Translations under genes and position numbers: made by a program
The notes under the pieces: generated by a model
The model's database searches: none
What the model was told of the DNA's origin: nothing
Seen by the model: only the letters and a program-made list of their open reading frames with translations
Shown: in pieces, positions 11,304-19,813 of the stretch
Layout of the letters: every line of letters begins with the position of its first letter
Position numbering within the stretch: the stretch's first letter is position 1
NCBI GenBank assembly: GCA_963971305.1
Contig: OZ020305.1
Location: forward strand, 11,813,001 to 11,877,000
Length of the DNA stretch: 64,000 nucleotides
Direction of reading: 5' to 3'
Origin: Arcuatula senhousia
Taxonomy: Eukaryota > Mollusca > Bivalvia > Mytilida > Mytilidae

Positions 11304-11880
11304 AGAAGCAAAGGTGTACCAAAGGGGTAATCAGTATCATAAAACCGTAAAGACAAAGACAAAACCGGCAGACAAAAAATCATCACAACAAAACAAACCA
11401 CATAACAACATAAAACACACACACATAAGAACAAAACCGCATTCAGCAACGCGAACTCAAGTCGAAACGAGAGTGAACTCAGGTGCTCCGGAAGAGTAAG
11501 CAGTTCCTGCTTGCTATAGCACACCCGTCACGTTGCCGAAGATCGATTAAGTGTTGGTCAAATCCGGAAAGGATGACTTTACAAAACTCTATTTCAAACC
11601 AACATCTGTGCTCATCTGAGAGATAGAAATCCCGTATTTGTATACAAGCACATGATGTCGTCCGTAAAATTTCTTGAGTGATGACAACAACCTGGGAGCA
11701 ACATACCCCTGTGTTAACAATTTGCTTGTCAGCCGTGTGGCTCTATCAAGGAAGTCGTTGTACTCCCAACATGCTCTGGAATAGCGAATCAATTGTGATA
11801 CGTAAACTCCATATGCTGGAGCGGACGGAATGTTGCTACACAGAAAGGGAAAGTTAACTATTGGAAAGTTGAAGTCATCA
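11304..11880 (-). mobile_element. Penelope-like element, copy B (strongly 5'-truncated)
   Basis: On the minus strand this holds only the 3' part of the same element as copy A: the end of the reverse transcriptase (NFPIVNFPFL near 11850, LIRYSRAC, LTQGYVAPRLLSSLKKFYGR, stop near 11589) and the 3' untranslated tail. The C-terminal frame is intact here where copy A has a stop. It interrupts an R3 repeat unit. The string TCATGTA occurs at 11297-11303 and again at 11878-11884 and may be a target duplication, although part of the right copy could belong to the element. It is not functional because the catalytic motifs are missing. Confidence 0.85.
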
Positions 11881-11884
11881 TGTA

Positions 11885-12610
11885 TTTGGCTTAAAGAATG
11901 AAAACTGTTGCAGACAGAGAAAAGCTGTTACTTGCTTAATTGTTCAGCTCATTTGGCTCTACAAAAAACTTCATACGGTCGAAGTTGTCAGGTGATCCCT
12001 TATAGGGGTTATATAAAAAAGGCGAAAAAAGTGTTTTTGGCCTATAGAATGAAAACTTTTGCAGATAGAGAAAAACTGTTGCTTGCTTAAATGTTCAGTT
12101 CATTAAGCTCTACATAAGCATTCATATATAGGGTCGCAGTTGTCAGACGACCCCTTATAGGGATTACAGTCCCTAAATTAACATTTTTTTAATGTTTTTG
12201 GCTTATAAAATGAAAACTATAGCAGATAAAGAAAGGTGGCTGATTGCTTGAATGTTCAGTTAATTAAATTCTTAACAAATCTTCATAGAGTCAAAGTTTC
12301 CAGATGACCCCTTATAGGGGATATGACCCCTTAAAGAACATTTTGCATGTTTTTTGGCCTACACAATGAAAACTTTTGCTGAAAGAGAAAAGCTGTTGCT
12401 TGCTTAAATGTACAGCTCATTAAGCTCTACAAGTCATCAAAGGGTCGAAGTTGGCAGACGATCCCTTAAAGAGGTTATAGTCCTCTAAAGGTGAAAAATA
12501 ATCTTTTTTGCTTATTGAATGAAAACTGTTGCAGATAGAGAAAAGCTTTTTCTTGCTTAAACATATAGATAATTTAGTTATACAAAAGTCTTCATAGGGT
12601 TGACATCAAA
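11885..12610 (+). repeat. Repeat R3, degenerate tandem array of ~165-bp units
   Basis: Four to five successive units each contain GAATGAAAACT(G/T)TTGCAGA, AGAGAAAAGCTGTTGCTTGC, a CTCATTAAGCTCTAC block, GTCGAAGTTGTCAGA, and a small palindrome of the type CCCCTTATAGGGG. Divergence between units is considerable, so the array is old. Further units lie at 13176-13312 (same strand) and, inverted, at 7600-7725 and 15225-15500. Confidence 0.8.
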
Positions 12611-13175
12611 ACCAGGTGGGCGATTCAGGCTGTGTCGCGACAGAATGTTTTTTTTTCCATTATATTAGCATCATTTTATATAGCAGAATTCTTTCTTCAT
12701 GATATTTTTTTCTCACCAAACCAAACAAAGGGTCAAAACCTCTTTCACTGTTATTGTTCATCTTCGGTTCACACTGCCAGTGATATTTATTCAACATGAC
12801 ATAGGAAAAGAGAATTCAAATGAATAGCATAAAATTATAAATATTAGAAAAATAGCAGAAATATCATGATCCGTGAATGTAATGATTTACAAGGTCCGTT
12901 CATGTTAGGTTGACTTGAAAACTTAAACAACATCAAACAGAATTCTACAAAAGATTTTTTTTTGCCAAATAATCATTGTGGCAATGTTTAAGTTTTTCAG
13001 TATTCTATTCAACTCTGCTTCTGTCTCATTGATATGAAACTATTTCAAGCTAAGACAAAACCTGTTTGTGGAGCTCATTTAACTCTCAGGTTTTGAGTTG
13101 TCAGTTGACAGATAGTAATGGAAAGACTCTTAAAACATGTAAAAGGAAAAGAATAATGTTTATTTTTCATGAATT
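12611..13175. other. Non-coding, nothing recognised
   Basis: AT-rich sequence between R3 units. No frame or repeat was identified. Confidence 0.5.
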
Positions 13176-13312
13176 AACCCTATAGAATGAAAACTATCGC
13201 AGAGGAAAGATGTTGCTCGCGAAAAGCCTCAGCTCATTAAAACTCTACAAAAGTCTCCACCGGACCGAAGTTGCTGAATGTTCCTAACAGGGGTTATGGC
13301 CCTTTAACGGTA
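13176..13312 (+). repeat. Repeat R3, single unit
   Basis: It contains CCTATAGAATGAAAACTAT, CAGCTCATTAAAACTCTACA and ACAGGGGTTATGGCC in the same order as the units at 11.9-12.6 kb. Confidence 0.7.
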
Positions 13313-13389
13313 GAATTAAAAGAACGAAAAGTCCGATATTGCTAACAAAGGGTTCTGAAACGATCGGGAAATCGGGAAAAGACCGGGAA

Positions 13390-13530
13390 TTTCAGTTATT
13401 TTTGTGTTTCCATGTTTTACATGTTGTCTGATCTTATCCCTTTCTTGTTGGTGTTTACTGGTTTTGTCTCTGCTCTTTCGGACTTTGACATTCGGATACC
13501 CCAATGGTACCTCTGCTTCTTTCATTTTTT
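13390..13530 (+). mobile_element. Penelope-like element, copy C (3' tail only)
   Basis: Plus-strand bases such as GTTTACTGGTTTTGTCTCTG and CTTTCGGACTTTGACATTCG match the reverse complement of about 910-1010 in copy A. The match ends with GGTACCTCTGCTTCTTTC, the same 3' terminus. Only the untranslated tail remains. The 69-residue minus-strand frame here is an artefact of this repeat. Confidence 0.7.
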
Positions 13531-13802
13531 CAAATCCAGGTGCGGAAAAAAAACGGGAATATGTTCACAAAGGCCTATAAATGGCCCTATAATTGGGCTG
13601 ATTTTTCATATTCAAGAAATCTAAATGAATGCAATGGAAATAACTCACAGAATACCTATATTTAAAAAAATATAATAGTTTTCTAGTGATAAAATTGTTC
13701 AGTTTCCTTCAGTGACCCCCTAAATATGAGAAAAATTAGGAAAATCTTCATTTTTGTCGATTTTTTACCCCTTTTTACCACTATTGTGCCAAAATCAAAA
13801 GT

Positions 13803-13899
13803 GGCCGCATGCTCTGACCAACATAGATTTTTGTTTATTTATTTATTACTTAAAATTAAATAGTTTACCAAAAAATAATTTTGGTCAGAATATGCGGCC
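13803..13899. repeat. Spaced inverted repeat
   Basis: The arms GGCCGCATGCTCTGACC (13803-13819) and GGTCAGAATATGCGGCC (13883-13899) pair at 15 of 17 positions around an AT-rich loop. A similar CTCTGACCAAATATACGGCG occurs at about 14170, so this is probably part of a small dispersed repeat. Confidence 0.6.
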
Positions 13900-15224
13900 A
13901 ACATTATATTCATCATTTATTACAGAAAAAGAGGCTAAATATGTCAACAATAGCGATTTCTAAAGAAGTTCACTAACTTTAAAGGTCTCGGCTGTTCACG
14001 AAAGTAAACAATTCATGTACAATTTATAACATTTAATAAAGTACAGAGTCTTATGATCACTCTAGCAGCATTATTTTGTAGCTGTCTCGAATTTGAAATT
14101 TAGGGCCGTTTTTCGCCCTTTCCGAACATACTCTTTTCACCAACACCCTACATATGCTACACAGTTCTACTCTGACCAAATATACGGCGGTAATATGTCA
14201 AGATCGATGTGATTGTTTCTTTTTAATTCAGTGAATCTTAGTTTCTAATCACTATTGTCAACATATTTAATTGGTTTATTTGGACATGTCGGATGAGAAT
14301 ATATTTTTTTTGTAAGAAAGGACATTGAAAATGAGTAAAAAGAGTATGGTTTGAGCCCTGCAAAGGGTCAGGTGAGTGATTCATTCTCCTGGAAGCCTCT
14401 TGTCTTTATCAACATATGACCAATACCATAGAAATCAACAGAAAAGGGATAGAAAAACATTACATTCGTTTTTAATAAAAACCGCCAATAACATGAATAA
14501 AGAGAAAAAAAAGTGACATAGGGATGCACCGACTTTTGTAACATCAACGGGAACTTGTACACATTTAACGTTTAACCATTTCATTGCAACAAGGCATAAA
14601 AAAAATTGACCAGTCTCCATTGAAAAGAGCAGCTAAGACAAAATAAAAAATGTTTTATCTGTTTCTCAAGTTCCATGAAAATATTACGCCCATTGCATAG
14701 ATTGGACATGTAGAAAAAAGTGAACACAAAAGCCCACCAAAGACCAAGCTTATGCAGTATACAAAATGTAGGTGTCTGGAAAGAATTATTTTATCAAAGG
14801 TGTCGATATATACGAATTATTTTCATAAATAACATTTTTATATGGCAAAAATCCTCTTTCAGAATATTTTTTCAAGTAAAATGGTCGATTCCTTAAAATT
14901 CTGTTTTTCATGTTTTGTGACTTTGTGATGAAGAGCAGAAATAAAAGCTCCGTTTCTTCGTTTTGTTAATGTCAATGTTTATATATTTTTTTGTGTGTCA
15001 TGAATATTTGGAGGATAACGAGATGCGTAATAGATCACGCCACACAACCAGCATATATTAACAGAAATTTTAAAAATCCATGATGGAAATCAGACAGCAG
15101 CCACCATTGTAACATCGTGAATGTGACCAGTAGTCGCAGTTCGCGATTTTTCGATTGGCCCAAGATTTAAAATATAATGCATAAGATTCAACACCAATCC
15201 TAAAAATGTCAACAAAGCACCCCA
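13900..15224. other. Non-coding, nothing recognised
   Basis: AT-rich. Short frames at 14368-14620 have no protein-like features. Confidence 0.5.
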
Positions 15225-15500
15225 TATTTGACCTAATGGAGACTTTTGTAGAGTTTAATATGCTGAATTATGTTGAAGCTAACTTCAGCAACAGCTAGTC
15301 CCTCTTTCTGCTAGAGGGTTAATATGAAATTCATTTTTGTTACCTATAAAGGGCCTTAACCCCTGTAAAGGGTCATCTGACAACTTTGACTCAATTGAAA
15401 TTTTTGTAAAACTAGAAACTAGATGAACTGAAGGTTGAAACAAGCAGCAGCTTTTTTCTCTCTGCAATATAGTTTTCATTCTTGAGGACAAAACATGAAA
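15225..15500 (-). repeat. Repeat R3, inverted units
   Basis: On the minus strand it reads GAATGAAAACTATATTGCAG, AGTCAAAGTTGTCAGATGAC and CTTTACAGGGGTTAAGGCCC, the R3 order. The 119-residue minus-strand frame across it comes from the repeat and is not called as a gene. Confidence 0.7.
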
Positions 15501-16323
15501 AATTGCTATTTTGGAACTCTCTTGAAAAAACTCCCTTACTAATAGTTTAGACACCTCTCTTAAAATAAACTCTGATGAGTCCCAAAAAGACGAAATAGGC
15601 GTCATAATTATTCCTCTAGAACTTTTTTGTAAATTTAATTTCATTTCTCATTTCTGTACAGAACGTAAGTGAAACAGGTGAAAAATTAAGAGCGCCTTAA
15701 CTAAACTTTCACAGGACTTAATTGACTTTATGCCTTTTAGACCAAATAATGGCCATACGTTTTCCATGTTTACCTTGAACATATTTCGTTCTTTTTTTTT
15801 GTATATATGTATGATTGTGTTTTGTGCTTAACTGCAACGTTCAGTTTTATAAATCAGCAATGCCTCACTGCTACAAACAAGTTAAGGATGCGATTAAGAG
15901 GGTACCCAACACTTAGGCTAAAATAAAGTAAAATTGTGTCGTTTAATTTTCTTGAAAATTTGCAAAAATATTCACTTTAATTATACAAATTCAATCACAA
16001 AATCATAGAATTTTCGCATCATAGGTTTCTTGGGAAAATTTTCGTTGAACATAATGGAGTTTCAACATATCCGATTTTGATCACTTAGAAGCTTGACTTC
16101 TTTGATTAAATGTATCAATTAACGCTCAAATAATTCATAAGAGTTATCTACCTTCAGTGTTCTGTACCTCCTTAATAACCTTTCGTTTTGCAGTCCGCGT
16201 ACTAGTATATTTACATTGAATGATATTGAGATGTGGAATAGCTCTACCCGACATTGCCTATATCAATCAGCAGCAATTTAAAGTCTACAAGAGAAACAGC
16301 TTGTAGCCATCACCGCGACCAGT
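15501..16323. other. Non-coding, nothing recognised
   Basis: AT-rich, with no supported frame until the coding traces that begin near 16324. Confidence 0.5.
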
Positions 16324-16857
16324 TTGTCAATCAGTTCCAGATTAAAAAGACCCGATTCCGAACATATAACAACTGACTCAAAAATGACGGGTAAAATATC
16401 AGATTTGTTAAAATTTCTGCATAGCTCCGGACAGGCACATAAAACATATGTCAGGGTTAACTCTGTCGGTTGTTTCTTTCAATCACCACTAAAGCTGTCA
16501 ACTGCTTTGTATGACCAGGTTGCGTCGCTTAACAAAAAAGTAATTACATCTAGGGAAAAAATAAATGAAAGAAGACGTTGACATTATTAGGCTTAGGTTT
16601 GGTATAAGAAAGGAAAAACAGATAAACTCTCAAATGTGATAAATGAATTTAAATACTTAAACGCAGTATATGCTGGTAATGCTGTATATGCATATATTAA
16701 GGAGTAACTTATCATGAAGCAAGCATTGGAAGTTCAAAAACAAAAAATATTGAACGAAAAAGACTCAAAACCAACAAAGTGCGAACAGGAAAGCCAAATC
16801 CAGCACCGAGGATATTACCATTTGAAGTACAAGGAAGAAACCTAGTGTTTTAAACAA
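16324..16857 (+). pseudogene. Broken coding traces, unidentified protein
   Basis: Three plus-strand fragments read like protein but lie in different frames. The first is 16324-16581, starting at a TTG, with MTGKISDLLKFLHSSGQ inside. The second is about 16602-16706, containing KLSNVINEFKYLNAVYAGNA. The third, about 16777-16857, ends in PNPAPRILPFEVQGRNLVF before a stop. Their order, spacing and amino-acid composition suggest one decayed gene or mobile-element ORF with frameshifts. I do not recognise the family. It may belong with the next feature, which is on the same strand 330 bases downstream. Confidence 0.35.
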
Positions 16858-17187
16858 TGTTGAATTTTGCAATAGAAATTTTCTATGACAGAAAATATTG
16901 AAATTTATAGGTAGATATAGGTGATTCTTTTTTTTCAACAATCATCAACATTATGTTTCTATGAATAAAATATGTTTAATATGCTGTTTTTGTGTAGATT
17001 TTAAACAACAACAACATTTGTTTGCATCGGTAAGACGCAAAAGAGTTCAGGCGTGTTTAACGAAGAGCAAATGTAAGATGCGTTTGTAGTAAAAGGTTAA
17101 ACTTAGCTCTTAAAGGGATACCATAAAAAAGGTCAAAGTTGAAAAGGATTTACAACATATATACTTACTTGTGTTATTTTATTTCAG

Positions 17188-17722
17188 ATTGCTAAACAAT
17201 TTACCTGCAACCAACATGGAGCCAGTCAGCTACATCGACGATGGACCGACCATCGAACGACTTACTAGTGTACTAGATGCACCACGATTTACGAGTCAGG
17301 AGAATCAACAAGGTCACATGACTTGTTACTTAATGGGTTACGATTGTACTCAATGCAACCAGGTCATTGCCGACCAACGCCATTTAGAATTACATCAACA
17401 AAGACATGGACAAAGAGAAGCAGGTCAACCGTTCCACATGGATGATCCGAAGTCCTATTACACCATTAAACAGATTTTTAAGGACCTGCCTTCCATCATA
17501 AGAAAAAATATATCAGTTATTTGACTCCATCCTGCAAACTATCGGCGAAGATTTTAAATAACATGACCTTGCTAGACTGACATATGAAATTAACTCCCTT
17601 GATATCCCGATTACCCTACCTATACTTCAAATCAAGGATAGCTATTAAAGAAAATAAAGAGGTTATTACAATCCAATGAAGAGTTTGTCCTGGACGGAAA
17701 CCTAGAATTAGATATCATTCCA
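17188..17722 (+). pseudogene. C2H2-finger coding relic, possibly Polinton DNA polymerase N-terminus
   Basis: A good splice acceptor (TTATTTCAG, ending 17187) precedes an ATG at 17216. The open frame codes 102 residues to the TGA at 17522 and includes a classic C2H2 finger, C-x2-C-x12-H-x3-H (CTQC...HLELHQQRH). After the stop, coding-like sequence goes on in a shifted frame: SILQTIGEDF, a stop, then ARLTYEINSLDIPITLPILQ and SNEEFVLDGNLELDIIP. A zinc finger followed by an 'I-LPx..., SNEEFxLD' pattern resembles the region ahead of the polymerase domain in Polinton/Maverick type B polymerases. That is my inference from family knowledge and needs a search. The frame is broken by at least one frameshift and stops. 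It ends where the LINE relic begins. Confidence 0.4.
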
Positions 17723-18165
17723 GCTTTTCTTTTACCTTCAGGTGTTCAAGTTAGTGTTATCTTGATGTAACTGTTATTTTCTCTACGTAGAATGTAACCT
17801 ATAACTCTCCATCTTAGCACTTTGATCATATGGGACAGTAGTGTTGTCTTGGTGCAGGTGTACAGATCGATTTTTGAGATCTTCTCAGGCCAATGTATCT
17901 TCAATATCTTACATAGGCATTTACGGTAGAATGTGTCAAACCTCTCTTCGTCTTTTTTGTTGTTGTCCATAGCTCTGCGCAGTAGAGCAGTACAGAAATT
18001 ACGTTTGCATTAAAAGTAGCAATTGAGTTTTGGTATTTCCATACCTGAGTTAAGGCACAGTAAGCAGATCTTACTAGCCCCAGTCTCCTTGTTAGGTCTC
18101 TTTTGGGTACCACCATTTTGTCCATTGTTGTTCCTAAGTATAGGAAGGAGTCTGTATCTTCCACC
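17722..18165 (-). pseudogene. Non-LTR retrotransposon (LINE), C-terminal half
   Basis: Reading the minus strand from 18165 downward gives the typical post-catalytic part of a LINE ORF2: VEDTDSFLYLGTTMDKM, ISVLLYCAELW, then after a frameshift RFDTFYRKCLCKILKIHWPE, VLRWRVIGYILRRENNS and finally TPEGKRK before the sequence runs out near 17722. The frame changes once, around 17940-17970, and a TGA interrupts it near 17746. The N-terminal end is cut exactly where a palindrome-headed element starts (about 18170). The missing upstream part appears at 56562-57176 on the same strand. The clade was not assigned. Confidence 0.8.
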
Positions 18166-18175
18166 TCAGTTTTGT

Positions 18176-18291
18176 TATGTCTCCCAAACGAAAGTTTGGA
18201 GACATATTGTTTTTACTCTGTTTCTTATTATGTCTCCCAAACGAAAGTTTGGAGACATATTGTTTTTACTCTGTTTCTTCTTATTATTATT
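18176..18291 (+). repeat. Two tandem palindromic heads (type 1)
   Basis: Palindromes at 18176-18206 and 18229-18259 have arms TATGTCTCCCAAAC and GTTTGGAGACATA and are 53 bp apart. Each is followed by TTGTTTTTACTCTGTTTCTT. The arm TGTCTCCCAAACG recurs inverted near the 3' end of the type-1 bodies as CGTTTGGGAGACA (19764 and 56512 regions), giving subterminal inverted repeats. Confidence 0.75.
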
Positions 18292-18843
18292 AAGTCCCCC
18301 AAACAACGTTTGGGGACTTATTGTTTTTGCACCGTTTCTTATTATTATTATTCTTCTTCTTCTTCTTCTTCTTCCGATTCTTCCACTTAGTCGTGAACTT
18401 GTCCGGAGATCCCAGAGAAAACAACTCCACATATCAATATGAAACTTGGCAGGATAATAGATAGTAAAGAAAGGAAGCTTCGTTGACAATCGGACTTTTC
18501 AAAATGGCCGCCGTTTCCATGGAAACAGGAAAATGGACTAAATAACGGACATTGCAATATCTCGGTAACCTAGGTGCGCAGGGTTCTGAAATTTTGTAGG
18601 TTGATAGAGCAAAACATTCTCTTTCATAATATGAAAAAAAATTTTGAAGCGATATTTACGGTTTTTGAGATATAAATAAAAATGCGATTTCTCAAGGGAG
18701 ATAATCGGGTCGAAATTTTCAAAGTGCTCCGATTTACATGAAAATTTATATTTAGGGGTTTTTTGACATGCTGAAGAGAATAGTGGCAAATACGGGTCGT
18801 TTGGGGGACTTTGTGACTTGCTTGCAATCACAGTTAATACTTG
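18292..18843 (+). mobile_element. Palindrome-headed element, type 2, complete copy
   Basis: The head at 18292-18319 has arms AAGTCCCCCAAAC and GTTTGGGGACTT. It is followed by (TTA)n/(TTC)n microsatellite, a body (TGAACTTGTCCGGAGATCCC, AAAATGGCCGCCGTTTCCAT), the inverted subterminal motif GTTTGGGGGACTT, a 3' hairpin TGTGA...TCACA and the terminus AATACTTG before TTAT. The architecture matches Helitron-related non-autonomous elements (HINE/DINE-like): subterminal inverted repeats, microsatellite, 3' stem-loop. No protein is encoded; open frames here are incidental. Confidence 0.65.
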
Positions 18844-19331
18844 TTATTTTTATTCTTCTTCTTCTTATTCTTCCACTTAGTCGTGAACTTGTCCGGAGAT
18901 CCCAGAGAAAACGACTCCACATATCAATATGAAACTTGGCAGGATAATAGATTGTAAATAAAGGAAGCTTCGTTGACAATCGGAATTTTCAAAATGGCCG
19001 CCGTTTCCATGGAAACAGGAAAATGGACTAAATATTGGACATTGCAATATCTCAGTAACCTAGGTGCGCAGGGTTCTGAAATTTTGTAGGTTGATAGAGC
19101 AAAACATTCTCTTCAATAATATGAAAAAAAATTTTGAAGCGATATTTACGGTTTTCGAGATATAAATAAAAATGTGATTTCAAGGGAGATAATCGGGTCA
19201 AAATTTTCAAAGTGCTCCAATTTACATGAAAATTGATATTTAGGGGTTTTTTGACATGCTGATGAGAATAGTGGCAAATACGGGTCGTTTGGGGGACTTT
19301 GTGACTTGCTTGCAATCACAGTTAATACTTG
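18844..19331 (+). mobile_element. Palindrome-headed element, type 2, headless copy
   Basis: A near-identical second copy of the preceding body in direct tandem, beginning with TTATTTTTATTCTTC. It lacks the palindromic head and ends with the same hairpin and AATACTTG. Differences are scattered point changes and a short deletion. Confidence 0.7.
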
Positions 19332-19813
19332 TTATTATTATTATTATTCTTTTTCTTCTTTCTCCCGCCATGAACGTGTCCGGCAGTTTTCTTGAAAACG
19401 CCTAGAGGGATTTGCACGAAACATTGTAGGAAGGTAGATGGGTTACTAGAGTTGTTGAGGGACTTCAAAATGGCCGCCGTTTCCGTGTAATTGGCGAAAG
19501 TTCATAATATAGGACATTGCAATATCTCGGTAACCTAGGTGCGTAGGAGGCTGAAATTTTGTAGGTGAATAGAGCAAAAGGAGCTGTTCAATAATACGAA
19601 AAAAAAATTTGAAGCGATATTTACGGTTTTCGAGTTATTTGCGAAAATGTGATTTTTCGGGCCCGAAAATGCAAAAATCATCAAAATGCTTCAATATTGA
19701 CATAATTTTGTGTCTAGGGGTTTTAAAAGATGACGAATCATAATAGGAGGGCAAAAATGGATTCGTTTGGGAGACATTTTTGTGTTGGGCATCCCCAACA
19801 CAGTCAGCACTTG
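19332..19813 (+). mobile_element. Palindrome-headed element, type 1 body
   Basis: It begins with (TTA)n and CTCCCGCCATGAACGTGTCC, contains AAAATGGCCGCCGTTTCCGT and CAATATCTCGGTAACCTAGG, and ends with CGTTTGGGAGACA, the hairpin TGTTGGG-catc-CCCAACA (19783-19800) and CAGTCAGCACTTG. A second copy closes the insertion at 56030-56561. The middle part is also recognisably related to the type-2 body. Confidence 0.7.

Noticed and set aside
13316..13525. 69-residue minus-strand protein
   Set aside because: It coincides with the 3' tail of Penelope-like copy C in antisense and is explained by that repeat.
15285..15644. 119-residue minus-strand frame
   Set aside because: It is read through inverted R3 repeat units; R3 units elsewhere do not keep the frame.
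18023..19315. Several open frames of 67-139 residues on both strands
   Set aside because: They lie in the palindrome-headed element copies, repeat with the copies, and contain low-complexity runs from the TTC/TTA microsatellite.
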